A DNA stretch of 64,000 nucleotides from Shimia thalassica (GTDB lineage Bacteria > Pseudomonadota > Alphaproteobacteria > Rhodobacterales > Rhodobacteraceae): NCBI RefSeq assembly GCF_001458215.1, contig NZ_CYTW01000002.1, positions 186,001 to 250,000 of the forward strand, in the 5' to 3' direction. Below the pieces are notes generated by a model. The model was not told the origin of the DNA. It worked only from the letters and a program-made list of their open reading frames with translations, and ran no database searches. The translations under genes and the position numbers were made by a program. This document shows positions 26,749 to 35,486 of the stretch, one piece after another (position 1 is the stretch's first letter; the number at the start of each line of letters is the position of its first letter).

Positions 26749-28680
26749 TCATTCGTCCGGCGTGTGCCAGATCGGTGAAGAATAGGCGCGCTCTTGTGTG
26801 ATCAGTTTGACCTCGGCAGGCATCTCGACACCAAACCGGACCGCATCATATGCGGGCCAGCGCGGAGTCGGGATTTCGATCACACGTGCATAGTAAAAAG
26901 CGTGTTGGGCCGCGTCAAAGTCGGGATCAGTCCAGACCGTGCCCAACTCGGCCGTCCCGATATCGTTGGTCCACGTCGGGCCTGCCAAATCAACGGTGTT
27001 TCCAACGGGGGGAAGTTTGCCATCATCGCCTTGCTGGCGCGCATCGCTCCATACGACATCATACACTTTTTCTTGGGTCTCGCCCTGTTGGTCGACCCAG
27101 CCTTTGACAATTTGAATCCGGTCCAGATTGGCGCCAACCGGATCGCGCATGGCGTAGACCAGGAAATTCGGGGAGGCCCCATCTGACGCGACAAGATCGC
27201 CGCCCATTGGAATACCTTTCGAGTATCCAACACGTGCCAGATCCCGCGTTTTGATGTCTTCGGCGGAAAAGTCATAGCCCCCAAAGAACCGCAGTGTAAT
27301 GCGCGGCCCTGTTGTGGAATAGACTTCGCGCCGCTCCATGGCGTCAAATATCGCGGCGCGTGTGTTTGAGGTGGCCCAGACGGCTGTTGGTCCCGGCGTT
27401 GCGTATTGCCAACCTTTATAGCCGATATCCAACTCGGTGTTGGCTTTGGCTTCGCTGGCCGCTCGTTTCGGGCTGGGTTCCATCCATGCAAAGGCCCCGA
27501 AAAAGTTGTTGTCGTCCTGCGTTGTCAGGCCCGTATGAATGTCCGAACCGCCCACAAAGCCCAATTTGAATGGGTTGGTGCCGTTCTCTGCCCCCATGGC
27601 CAAGCCGTTCTTCAATGTCTCGCGCACGTATTCGGTTGCCAGCATTTCTGGTGTTTTGGGGGCGGACAGGTCCAGATTGCTCCAGTCCCACAATTCATAA
27701 TCGGCAAAATCATCAGCGGGTGACAGCATCGGGTGCGCCTCGCTGGTGCCTTTGGTCTGGTTGATCTCAACCAGACGTTCCCATGTCGAACGGGTTTTCA
27801 GGTATTCGGGATCAAAGGCTTCGCCATCGCGGAAGGTGTCGTTCAGCGCAAACATGATGCCATTGGACAGGTTGGGGTTATGCGGAATGGCAAGAACATC
27901 GCCGCCTGTTGTGTCCTCGTAATTCTGCATCCACTTCCACAGGTCGCGCGGGTTGGGGCTTCCTGCGGGAGGGGCCATCAGGAAAGGAACGACTTGAAGG
28001 GCGCGTTCGGGACCGTCCCTGAAAATCACGTTGCGATGCAGGTTGTTGCCCTCGGTCAGCGAGGTCCACTCATAGGCGATCATGGTGGTGAACCTGTGCG
28101 GGTCGTTGAATTCTTCCGCAGCATGGACCAGATCGCGCCATGTGTTGTCATATCCTGCGCTGCCCGGTTGATACAGCAACGCCTCTGACAGGGTGCCTTG
28201 CGAGAACTGCGCGATCAGATCAATGGACGCTTGCTTTGCGTCTTCGCCGCCCTTGGCAAAGGCTTCGTGAAACGCCTTGCCCTGCGCATCGGCCATTATG
28301 TTCGGCGCACCTTTCATAATGTCCGTGATGACGCCCATACCGTCGGTGTGTTCGGTCAGCATGTAAAAATCAAACGGGCGTGAAAGCTTTACGGGTTGGC
28401 CGGTGTTCGAATTGACCTGCTCGCCGCGTGCGAACCGGTACATGTCCCTTGGCATCAGGGACGTGCCGCCGCCACCTGCGTCTGCGGACAAGGCGGAATG
28501 CACATGCGTGTCGCCAAACAGAACCTGATCCGGAAAGCCACGGTCCGCATTAGGAGAGTAGGGGCGCCCTTTCAAAACAGTGGCGGCGTCTTCTCCGGTT
28601 GGGGCGTCTTGTGCAATCGCGACAGAGCTTGCCCCCAAAAGCAAAATTGTTGAAACGAAAGTGGTAACACGCAATTTCAT
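26749..28680 (-). CDS. DUF3604-family exported protein
   Basis: 643 residues with a signal peptide (cleavage near AIA-QD). The N-terminal block LFGDTHVHSALSADA has the Asp-x-His-x-His start of PHP-like metal enzymes; further candidates for ligands are TEHTDGMG, IPHNPN and GGSDIHTG. This matches DUF3604, large secreted proteins with a predicted metallo-phosphoesterase-like core. ATG 28680 is chosen with AGGAA upstream. It stands alone; function is uncharacterised. Confidence 0.8.
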   Translation of the reverse strand: MKLRVTTFVSTILLLGASSVAIAQDAPTGEDAATVLKGRPYSPNADRGFPDQVLFGDTHVHSALSADAGGGGTSLMPRDMYRFARGEQVNSNTGQPVKLSRPFDFYMLTEHTDGMGVITDIMKGAPNIMADAQGKAFHEAFAKGGEDAKQASIDLIAQFSQGTLSEALLYQPGSAGYDNTWRDLVHAAEEFNDPHRFTTMIAYEWTSLTEGNNLHRNVIFRDGPERALQVVPFLMAPPAGSPNPRDLWKWMQNYEDTTGGDVLAIPHNPNLSNGIMFALNDTFRDGEAFDPEYLKTRSTWERLVEINQTKGTSEAHPMLSPADDFADYELWDWSNLDLSAPKTPEMLATEYVRETLKNGLAMGAENGTNPFKLGFVGGSDIHTGLTTQDDNNFFGAFAWMEPSPKRAASEAKANTELDIGYKGWQYATPGPTAVWATSNTRAAIFDAMERREVYSTTGPRITLRFFGGYDFSAEDIKTRDLARVGYSKGIPMGGDLVASDGASPNFLVYAMRDPVGANLDRIQIVKGWVDQQGETQEKVYDVVWSDARQQGDDGKLPPVGNTVDLAGPTWTNDIGTAELGTVWTDPDFDAAQHAFYYARVIEIPTPRWPAYDAVRFGVEMPAEVKLITQERAYSSPIWHTPDE

Positions 28681-28793
28681 GACATTTCCTATGACAGGCG
28701 TTCCGCTCAAATCTGTAACAACGCTGTTTCACGGGGCCGAGGGACTTGGAATATGAACGAGCATTGCCCCCATTTCCTGTCATTGCAATAAAA

Positions 28794-29741
28794 TTAGAGT
28801 GTGTCGCCCCCGCAGAACAGGACCTTTGGCTCCTCAAATGAAAGGCGATCGCGGATCAAACGGGCCTCATAGGCGCGCAGGCTCATCCGGGCGGTGCGGC
28901 CATAGGATTGCGGAAGAGTGCGCAGGTCAGGAAACAGTGTGAACAGTTCGTCTTGTTGGGATGCCTCAAGCCGATCGAGACCAATATCTCCAGGAAAGAA
29001 GCTTTCACTTGCGCAGCCATTGCTGGTGATCACCTGATGACAGTCGAACAGGATATGGAAATACGTGACCTCGTCCGCGGTGCCTCTTGTGATTGTATCG
29101 CCATTCACGAGATGGGACGCGGTGCAAAGAACCTCGCGTTCGCCGAACAAAAGGGACGTTTCCGCGCGGGCAATCACAACGCGGTGTTGCGGCGATAGCA
29201 AAAGGTCGCGGTCCGGAATGCCGGGACCAAGCGCATGCGCGGTAAGGCGTATGGGCTGAAATTTCTTGCCAAATTCCGTTTGCGTGAGATCCACACGTGC
29301 GCCGGCAATCCATCGGATCGGCTGCGGGCCATCGTCCCGGGTTAGAACAAGGTCTCCGATCTGCAACGTCTCGACGGGCCTTGGGCCAGAGGGGGTATTG
29401 ATCAAAGTGCCGCTCACAAAACACGGCGGATCGGTGGCACCATTGATCGTAATGGTAACGGTCGAACCACCCGCATTCGAGGTGACGTTGAACACTTCGA
29501 CCAGCGTATCACCATCCTCAAGCTCTTCGATGTCCGGATGGTCATTGAGCGCGGTGTAAGTCCAGTTGCCATCGACATCGATCACCAGAGAACTGCCATA
29601 ACTGCCCGAGATGGTTTCGGCAGTCCATTGGCCGGCATCACTTCCCAGCAAATAGTCGATGTCCCCGGTGGTGGTTAACAGGCCGCCAACAACGTCGCTG
29701 TCTTCGGTGACTTCGCCGGTATCTGCAACGGGAAATCCCAT
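28794..29741 (-). CDS. VCBS-Hint domain protein paired with HlyC-type acyltransferase
   Basis: 315 residues. Residues about 15-106 form a VCBS-type repeat ending VTITINGATDPP. A Hint (hedgehog/intein) domain then starts at C107 (CFVSGTLINTPSG), with the VETLQIGDLVLTRDDG strand and a LLLSPQHRVVI block. Hint domains cut or rearrange their own backbone at the first Cys. Its ATG directly abuts the stop of the acyltransferase gene (TAGATG), so the two are coupled. Only three lysines occur (K159, K160, K306). Probably secreted; no N-terminal signal peptide and no RTX nonapeptide repeats are seen. Confidence 0.82.
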   Translation of the reverse strand: MGFPVADTGEVTEDSDVVGGLLTTTGDIDYLLGSDAGQWTAETISGSYGSSLVIDVDGNWTYTALNDHPDIEELEDGDTLVEVFNVTSNAGGSTVTITINGATDPPCFVSGTLINTPSGPRPVETLQIGDLVLTRDDGPQPIRWIAGARVDLTQTEFGKKFQPIRLTAHALGPGIPDRDLLLSPQHRVVIARAETSLLFGEREVLCTASHLVNGDTITRGTADEVTYFHILFDCHQVITSNGCASESFFPGDIGLDRLEASQQDELFTLFPDLRTLPQSYGRTARMSLRAYEARLIRDRLSFEEPKVLFCGGDTL

Positions 29742-30245
29742 CTAGGCCCCCGATCCCGGCAGGCGATGCCATGTTTTGATCCGGCCTTTGACGACCGTAC
29801 CGTCACCACGCACCACTTTGCGTACATGTCCCTTGGCATCCAGGCGCGCAAAATAGAAAGGTTCTTCAGGGGGCGATCTGGCGATGTGTTTCGCAACAAC
29901 AAGACCTTGGCCAAAAGGCGCAATCAGATCCAGAAACCAGAGATTGGATCCGCTGGTCCATTCGTCTTGGGTGGGCGGTATGCGATCCCGCAAAAGCCGT
30001 TCGCTGACCGTGTCGCTGAGACGGGCCCAGATCAATGCCGCCGCCGTTTTTCCCATGTCGTTCTCAAAAAAACGCACACAACCCTGATTCAGTGCCGGAT
30101 GAAAAATGCGGGCAAGCGCCATTGCAGAAAGGTGTTTATGAACAGGGCAAAACCCTGCAAGAAAGTGCAACTTTCCAAGGGAAAGAAGTTCGTCGTCGGA
30201 TGGACCGACCGCACGCACTGGCGCGATGTCTGAATGGCTGCTCAT
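29742..30245 (-). CDS. RTX-toxin-activating lysine acyltransferase family protein (HlyC-like)
   Basis: 167 residues, the length of HlyC. The catalytic positions are conserved: His36 in FCPVHKHL (HlyC His23) and Asp106 in WFLDLIAPFG (HlyC Asp92), with the diagnostic EWTSGSNLWF just before and HVRKVVRGDG after. HlyC-type enzymes move fatty acids from acyl-ACP to internal lysines of RTX toxins. No RTX toxin, HlyB or HlyD gene lies here; the only coupled gene is the VCBS-Hint protein, which is therefore the likely substrate or partner. Confidence 0.85.
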   Translation of the reverse strand: MSSHSDIAPVRAVGPSDDELLSLGKLHFLAGFCPVHKHLSAMALARIFHPALNQGCVRFFENDMGKTAAALIWARLSDTVSERLLRDRIPPTQDEWTSGSNLWFLDLIAPFGQGLVVAKHIARSPPEEPFYFARLDAKGHVRKVVRGDGTVVKGRIKTWHRLPGSGA

Positions 30246-30310
30246 TCGTATGCCTGCCTGCCCACTTTTTGGGGCTTGGCGACATTTTACATCAGAGTGA
30301 TTCGCGTGTC

Positions 30311-30342
30311 AAAAAAGCAAAAAGCCTCCCGCAAGGAAGGCT
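30311..30342 (-). terminator. Rho-independent terminator after the NDUFS4-like gene
   Basis: On the minus strand AGCCTTCC-TTGC-GGGAGGCT (30342 to 30323) forms an eight-base stem with one mismatch, followed by T-rich sequence (TTTTTGCTTTTTT). It lies 27 bases past the stop at 30369. Confidence 0.8.
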
Positions 30343-30368
30343 CTCATTGGTCTCGCAACTTGAACAGA

Positions 30369-30680
30369 TTAGTGGGTCCAGGGACCTTTGCGGCTTGTCG
30401 CAAAGTTTTCACCATAGCCGCCCATGCGGATATTGGGCTTGCGCTTGTGCGGCTCTGTCACCTGCGCTTCGATGCCGTGTTCCTGTGCGTATTCAAGGGC
30501 GGCTTCCTTTGTGGGAAAGCGCAATTTGACCTGCGTCTGGGTGTCGCCTGAACTGGTCCATCCCATCAGCGGATCGATATCTTTTGCTTCGGAAGCCGTG
30601 TATTCCAGAACCCAAGTCTTGGTTTTGGCCGCGCCTGAAGTCATGGCATTGCGAGCGGGCTGATAGATACGCGCGAACAT
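30369..30680 (-). CDS. NDUFS4-like respiratory complex I accessory subunit
   Basis: 103 residues matching the ETC complex I conserved region: [16 protein letters not shown] at the start, [20 protein letters not shown], then the [16 protein letters not shown] helix and a Pro/Arg-rich end. Alphaproteobacterial complex I carries this homolog of mitochondrial NDUFS4 (18 kDa/AQDQ subunit) on the peripheral arm. AAGGAG lies eight bases before ATG 30680. Typically encoded away from the nuo operon, as here. Confidence 0.9.
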   Translation of the reverse strand: MFARIYQPARNAMTSGAAKTKTWVLEYTASEAKDIDPLMGWTSSGDTQTQVKLRFPTKEAALEYAQEHGIEAQVTEPHKRKPNIRMGGYGENFATSRKGPWTH

Positions 30681-30716
30681 GTCAAATCTCCTTGATTTGA
30701 GACTGTTATCAGGCAT

Positions 30717-31233
30717 TCACGCGCTTAGGGCAAGCTTCGAAAGCGTCGCAGGTCACGTGTTGGGAAATAGAACCGCAAGCAGCCTTGACTACCGATCAAA
30801 CCACGGGGAGCGAGGGGTGTAAGTGCGGCCCGCCAGTAGTCAAGTTCTGCTGCTTGCACGTTGAGGATACAGAGCATTTTTTGCGATTGGCAAGGCGCAT
30901 TAACGATTTATTTCGCACCTGCCGCATTTTCTTTTTGAAAGTTGCTCAGGCGGATAGGTGCTTTTACCAATTCGCAATTCTGGTCGAAAAAATACTGTCT
31001 AAAATGATAGGTTTTACCTGCAGTTGACGTAAGGGGAAACTTGCGAAACGAGAATCAATTCGCAGAATATTTACCCTTTTGCGATCCGGCTGGCCGCGTT
31101 TGGCCGGATTGGTCATGGTGTCGGCAGGTGCGATCTGCCCATTCCGGTTCAAATTTTTCCTCAATGGATCCGTCTGGACAATTGTGCCTGCAAATGCTGT
31201 CGTCCTGTTTCACCAAAAAAGAAAGCGATCCCC
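30717..31233. other. 517-base intergenic region before kynureninase
   Basis: No supported gene on either strand; the open frames show no domain, ribosome site or protein-like composition. It holds the long inverted repeat at 30775-30857. The last 350 bases are AT-rich and presumably contain the kynU promoter, but no operator could be assigned. Confidence 0.6.
30775..30857. repeat. Long imperfect inverted repeat, possible structured RNA
   Basis: Left arm 30775-30792 is GCAAGCAG-C-CTTGACTAC. The right arm 30836-30857, read backwards, is GCAAGCAG-CAGAA-CTTGACTAC. That gives two perfect blocks of eight and nine pairs around a small asymmetric bulge, closing a 43-base GC-rich loop. No T-run follows at once, so it is not a typical terminator. 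Confidence 0.6.
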
Positions 31234-32427
31234 ATGTCTGTGTCACTGCCCCGAAAAGAGCTTTTTGATCTGCCAGAGGGGGTGATCTATCTGGACGGAA
31301 ATTCCTTGGGCGTTTTACCCAAAGGGGCGGCGGCCCGTGCCCAAGAGGTGATCGTGGATGAATGGGGCGGACAGCTGATCAAGGCGTGGAACACTGCCGG
31401 CTGGATGGATTTGCCGCGCAAGGTCGGCAATCGGATCGCGCATCTAATCGGTGCCCCAGAAGGTTCGGTCGCGACCGGAGATACGCTCTCGATCAAAGTG
31501 TATCAGGCCCTGGCCGCGGCCCTCAGAATGCGACCCGACCGCAAGGTTGTGTTGTCCGACAACGGTAACTTTCCCAGCGATCTTTATATGGCGCAGGGGC
31601 TGATGGACACGATTGGAAAAGGGTACGCGTTGCGCACGCCTGCGCCCGTGGATGTCATGGAGGCCATCACGGAAGACGTTGCCGTGGTGATGTTGACCCA
31701 AGTGGATTATCGCACGGGCCGCATGCATGACATGCAGGCCATCACCGCGCGTGCCCATGCGGTGGGGGCGGTGATGATCTGGGATCTGGCGCATTCTGCG
31801 GGGGCCGTGCCTGTCGACATCTCGGGGTGCGGGGCTGAATTCGCGGTGGGGTGCAGTTACAAATACCTGAACGGCGGGCCGGGGGCACCGGCCTTTATCT
31901 ATGTCCGTCCCGATCTTGTCTCCGATATTCAGCCTGCGCTTGCCGGATGGTTGGGGCACGACGCCCCCTTCGCGATGGAATTGGCCTATCGGCCCGCCAT
32001 GTCGACCGAGCGGATGCGCGTGGGAACCCCGTCCATTTTACAGCTTGCCGTGTTGGATCACGCGCTGAAGGTGTGGGAGGGCGTGACACTGGACGAGGTG
32101 CGCGCGGCGTCCATTGAATTGAGCGACCTGTTCATCGCCGAAGTCGAAGCAAGATGTCCTTCGCTGGTTCTGGCCAGCCCCCGTGATCCGAACGTGCGCG
32201 GATCACAGGTGTCGTTTTCGTTTGATCATGGATACCCCGCAATGCAGGCCTTGATAGATCGCGGCGTGATCGGTGATTTTCGCGCACCAGACATTATGCG
32301 TTTCGGGTTCACGCCTTTGTACATCGATAAACAGGACGTATTGAATGCGGCCCGTATTGTCGAAGAGGTCATACTGGGCGAAATCTGGCGCGAGGCCAAA
32401 TATCAGACGGTGTCCCGCGTGACCTGA
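31234..32427 (+). CDS. kynU: Kynureninase
   Basis: 397 residues. Kynureninase is a PLP enzyme cleaving kynurenine (or 3-hydroxykynurenine) to anthranilate (or hydroxyanthranilate) and alanine. Landmarks: YLDGNSLGVLPKGA at the start, GDTLSIKVYQALAAAL, SDNGNFPSDLYMAQG, DLAHSAGAVPVD, and the PLP lysine in GCSYKYLNGGPGAP. No tryptophan dioxygenase or formamidase gene is in the window. It converges with the IclR gene and overlaps it by 25 bases. Confidence 0.93.
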   Translation: MSVSLPRKELFDLPEGVIYLDGNSLGVLPKGAAARAQEVIVDEWGGQLIKAWNTAGWMDLPRKVGNRIAHLIGAPEGSVATGDTLSIKVYQALAAALRMRPDRKVVLSDNGNFPSDLYMAQGLMDTIGKGYALRTPAPVDVMEAITEDVAVVMLTQVDYRTGRMHDMQAITARAHAVGAVMIWDLAHSAGAVPVDISGCGAEFAVGCSYKYLNGGPGAPAFIYVRPDLVSDIQPALAGWLGHDAPFAMELAYRPAMSTERMRVGTPSILQLAVLDHALKVWEGVTLDEVRAASIELSDLFIAEVEARCPSLVLASPRDPNVRGSQVSFSFDHGYPAMQALIDRGVIGDFRAPDIMRFGFTPLYIDKQDVLNAARIVEEVILGEIWREAKYQTVSRVT

Positions 32428-33095
32428 GCCGCGCCTGTCAGCAACGCTGACAGAGCCCTGGCGCAGGATTTAACCGTGTCGATAGCCCGGTCAACATCGA
32501 GGTCTTCCATCGCGACCACTCCGACGCTTGCTTCATACGTGCCGCCGCCAATGGGGCAGGCGACGCCAATCGCCCCTTGTTGCAGCGCACCCTTGGTCAG
32601 GGAGAATCCCGAGGTGCGCGCTTGCGTCACCTCGGGTGGTTCGCCGTCGGCGGGGGGGCGTCCTGCCAGTATGGCAATGCCTGCAGCACCTTTGGAAATG
32701 GCGTGGGTGCTGCCCACGCGATATCCCACACGGATCAACACGTCTTCGGGTTCGGATACGAGGATTGCCGCACATTTGTCTTGCTGTGCGACCGAGATAA
32801 ACGCCGTGGCATAGGCTTGGCGCGCAAGCTGGTCGAGCAGGGGCCGCGCGCGACGGCGAAACTGTGGCTCAAACCGGCGTTCCAGTCCCAGCACCGCAGC
32901 CCCCAGCACGAGCTTTCCGTCTTGGGGAAGGCGCAAGACCATGCCGTGCTGCTCGAGCGTGGCGACAATGCGATAGGCAACGGCGCGGTCGACCTCGAGA
33001 TCCAGCGCCAGATCAGCAACCGAAATGCCGTCGGCACGACGGGATACAATGTCCAGCGCGCGCAAGCCGCGATCCAATGTCTTTAAGGTGCTCAT
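32403..33095 (-). CDS. IclR-family transcriptional regulator
   Basis: 230 residues: an N-terminal winged helix (SVADLALDLEVDRAVAYRIVA) and a C-terminal IclR effector domain with GSTHAISKGAAGIAILAG. It is divergent from the P450 gene across an 84-base spacer packed with three tandem operator-like repeats, so it very likely controls itself and the P450. The 3' end overlaps kynU in antisense by 25 bases. Confidence 0.88.
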   Translation of the reverse strand: MSTLKTLDRGLRALDIVSRRADGISVADLALDLEVDRAVAYRIVATLEQHGMVLRLPQDGKLVLGAAVLGLERRFEPQFRRRARPLLDQLARQAYATAFISVAQQDKCAAILVSEPEDVLIRVGYRVGSTHAISKGAAGIAILAGRPPADGEPPEVTQARTSGFSLTKGALQQGAIGVACPIGGGTYEASVGVVAMEDLDVDRAIDTVKSCARALSALLTGAAQVTRDTV

Positions 33096-33109
33096 AGGGG
33101 CCTATCCTT

Positions 33110-33171
33110 GACTCTGCGATAAGAGTCACAGACTGTGCGATAAAAGTAAAGAGTCGTGCGATAAAAGTCTG
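33110..33171. promoter_or_regulatory. Three tandem operator-like repeats between IclR gene and P450 gene
   Basis: Three consecutive copies of about 21 bases: GACTCTGCGATAAGAGTC at 33110-33127, then copies starting at 33131 and 33151, sharing the core TGCGATAA-AGT. The first copy is a dyad (GACTC/GAGTC). The third ends at the P450 Shine-Dalgarno (GGAG just after 33171), so bound regulator would block both promoters and possibly initiation. Repeat spacing of about two helical turns fits cooperative binding. Confidence 0.7.
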
Positions 33172-33179
33172 GAGTTTGC

Positions 33180-35486
33180 ATGTCCACATCTTCCTGTCCT
33201 GTCGATCACGGGCGCTCGCCCACCGGCTGTCTTGTTTCCGAGAAGGCCGCCGCTTTCAATCCCTTTGCCGGGGAATACCAGCTTGATCCGGCCGAGGCGC
33301 TGCGCTGGGCGCGTGACGAGGAACCTGTCTTTTATAGTCCCGAACTCGGCTATTGGGTGGTGACACGGTACGAGGATGTAAAGGCGGTGTTCCGCGACAA
33401 CATTTTGTTTTCCCCTGCCAATGCGCTTGAGAAAATCACACCGGCCCCGCCGCAAGCCGAAGGCATACTGGCCAAATATGGGTTCAACATGCAGCGCACC
33501 ATGGTCAACGAAGACGAGCCGGACCATATGGCGCGGCGGCGTTTGCTTCTGGATGATTTCCTGCCAGAGAATTTGGCCAAGCATGAACCAGAGGTGCGAC
33601 GGCTGACGCGGCTTTATATTGACCGGTTCATCGACCGTGGGCATGCCGACCTTGTTGCGGATATGTTTTTTGAAATTCCGCTGACGATTGCGCTGCATTT
33701 TCTGGGGGTTCCCAACGAGGGCGCGGAAGAGCTGAAAAAGTTTGCCGTCGCGCACACACTGAACACCTGGGGGCGGCCCACCGAGGCCGAACAGCTAGTC
33801 ATCACGGAAAATGTCGGTCGGTTCTGGCAGACCGCCAACCGTATTCTGGACGACATGTGGGCTGATCCTACGGGCGAGGGATGGATGTATGAAACCATTC
33901 GCCAGCATATCAAACATCCCGACATCGTGACCGAAAGCTATATGCGCTCGATGATGATGGCCATTCTGGCTGCAGCCCACGAGACAACATCCAATGCAAC
34001 CGCGAACGCGTTTCTGACGCTTTTGTCCAACCGTGACGCGTGGGAGGATATCTGCGAAAACCCGTCCCTGATCCCAAGCGCGGTCGAAGAATGCCTGCGG
34101 GTGGCAGGATCCATCGTGGCGTGGAGACGTGTCGCAACCGCACCGGCCACAGTGGGCGGCGTCGATATTCCCGAAGGCGGGAAGCTGCTGATTGTTATGG
34201 CAAGCGCCAACAAGGACCCTCGCCATTGGGAAAATCCGGACGAAATTGACATCTATCGTGACAATGCCGCCGAACACCTGACTTTTGGCTATGGTGCGCA
34301 CCAATGTATGGGAAAAAACATCGGCCGCATGGAAATGCGTGTCTTCGTCGAAGAGTTCGCCCGCCGCCTGCCGCATATACACCTGAGCGAAGGACAAGAT
34401 TTCGAGTATCTGCCCAATACCTCGTTTCGCGGACCAAAGGCATTGTTGGTTGATTGGAACCCAGAGCAAAACCCCGAGCGGCAGACCCCGTCCATTCTGG
34501 AGGGCGGGCAGACGTTCCGCATCGGCGCCCCGATCAAAGAGGATATCCTGCGCCATGTCGTGATCCAGGACGTGCACGATATATGCGAGGACGTGATACA
34601 TGTGACGTTGAAAGATCCACGCGGCCGGGCCTTGCCCCTTTGGACGCCGGGGGCGCATATTGACCTTATTTCGGGCACCACACGGCGCAAGTATTCGCTT
34701 TGCGGTCACCCCAAGGACACATCGACATACAGTTTGTGTATCTTGCGTGACCCTGAAGGGTGCGGAGGGTCCATGCATTTCCACGAGACCCTCAAGGCGG
34801 GACAAACGGTGCAGATTGCGGGGCCGCGCAATCACTTCCGGTTGGACGAAAACGCCGCCGGATATGTGTTGATTGCAGGCGGCATCGGGATCACGCCCAT
34901 CCTTGCCATGGCGGACCGGTTGAAGGCCTTGGGCAAACTATACGAGCTGCATTATTGCGGTGCGACACGTGATCGAATGGCATTGCTCTCACGCATCGAA
35001 GCCGACCATGGCGATGCACTGACTCTCCATATTGGGGACGCAGGACAACGGCTTGATCTGGCGTCTGTCGGGCAATCTCTGGCCGGACGACAGCTTTGGT
35101 GCTGTGGCCCAGAACGGATGCTGGCAGAGCTTGAACAGCTATCAGCCGACTGGCCCGAGGGCACAGTTCATGTCGAGCATTTTTCAGGGGGGGCATCGGT
35201 GCTTGATCCCGAAAAGGAACACGCCTTCGAAGTCGAGCTGCGCGACAGCGGGTTAACTCTTTCTGTGGCACGAGACCAAACTGTTCTCGAGGCCTTGTCT
35301 GCGGCGGGCGTCGATGTGCCCTGTGACTGCAATGAAGGCCTGTGCGGCACCTGTGAGGTGTCTGTTGTCAGCGGCGACATCGATCACCGCGACAAGGTTC
35401 TGAGCGCGGCCGAGCAACAGAAAAAAGATCGCATGATGGCGTGTTGCTCTCGGGCGAAAGGCAAAAAACTGGTGCTTGGCCTATAG
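33180..35486 (+). CDS. Self-sufficient cytochrome P450 fused to reductase and ferredoxin (CYP116B-like)
   Basis: 768 residues in CYP116B order. The P450 domain (about 1-430) has the I-helix block AAAHETTSNATAN, ExxR in VEECLRVAG and the heme loop FGYGAHQCMGKN. A phthalate-dioxygenase-reductase-type FMN/NAD(P)H domain (about 455-680) has RKYSLCG and the GGIGITPILAMA nucleotide site. A C-terminal 2Fe-2S ferredoxin has CDCNEGLCGTC plus the later CCSRA cysteine. The whole chain takes electrons from NAD(P)H to oxygen without partners. Start ATG 33180. It overlaps the convergent TetR gene by six bases. The substrate is unknown; relatives hydroxylate or dealkylate aromatic compounds. Confidence 0.95.
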   Translation: MSTSSCPVDHGRSPTGCLVSEKAAAFNPFAGEYQLDPAEALRWARDEEPVFYSPELGYWVVTRYEDVKAVFRDNILFSPANALEKITPAPPQAEGILAKYGFNMQRTMVNEDEPDHMARRRLLLDDFLPENLAKHEPEVRRLTRLYIDRFIDRGHADLVADMFFEIPLTIALHFLGVPNEGAEELKKFAVAHTLNTWGRPTEAEQLVITENVGRFWQTANRILDDMWADPTGEGWMYETIRQHIKHPDIVTESYMRSMMMAILAAAHETTSNATANAFLTLLSNRDAWEDICENPSLIPSAVEECLRVAGSIVAWRRVATAPATVGGVDIPEGGKLLIVMASANKDPRHWENPDEIDIYRDNAAEHLTFGYGAHQCMGKNIGRMEMRVFVEEFARRLPHIHLSEGQDFEYLPNTSFRGPKALLVDWNPEQNPERQTPSILEGGQTFRIGAPIKEDILRHVVIQDVHDICEDVIHVTLKDPRGRALPLWTPGAHIDLISGTTRRKYSLCGHPKDTSTYSLCILRDPEGCGGSMHFHETLKAGQTVQIAGPRNHFRLDENAAGYVLIAGGIGITPILAMADRLKALGKLYELHYCGATRDRMALLSRIEADHGDALTLHIGDAGQRLDLASVGQSLAGRQLWCCGPERMLAELEQLSADWPEGTVHVEHFSGGASVLDPEKEHAFEVELRDSGLTLSVARDQTVLEALSAAGVDVPCDCNEGLCGTCEVSVVSGDIDHRDKVLSAAEQQKKDRMMACCSRAKGKKLVLGL

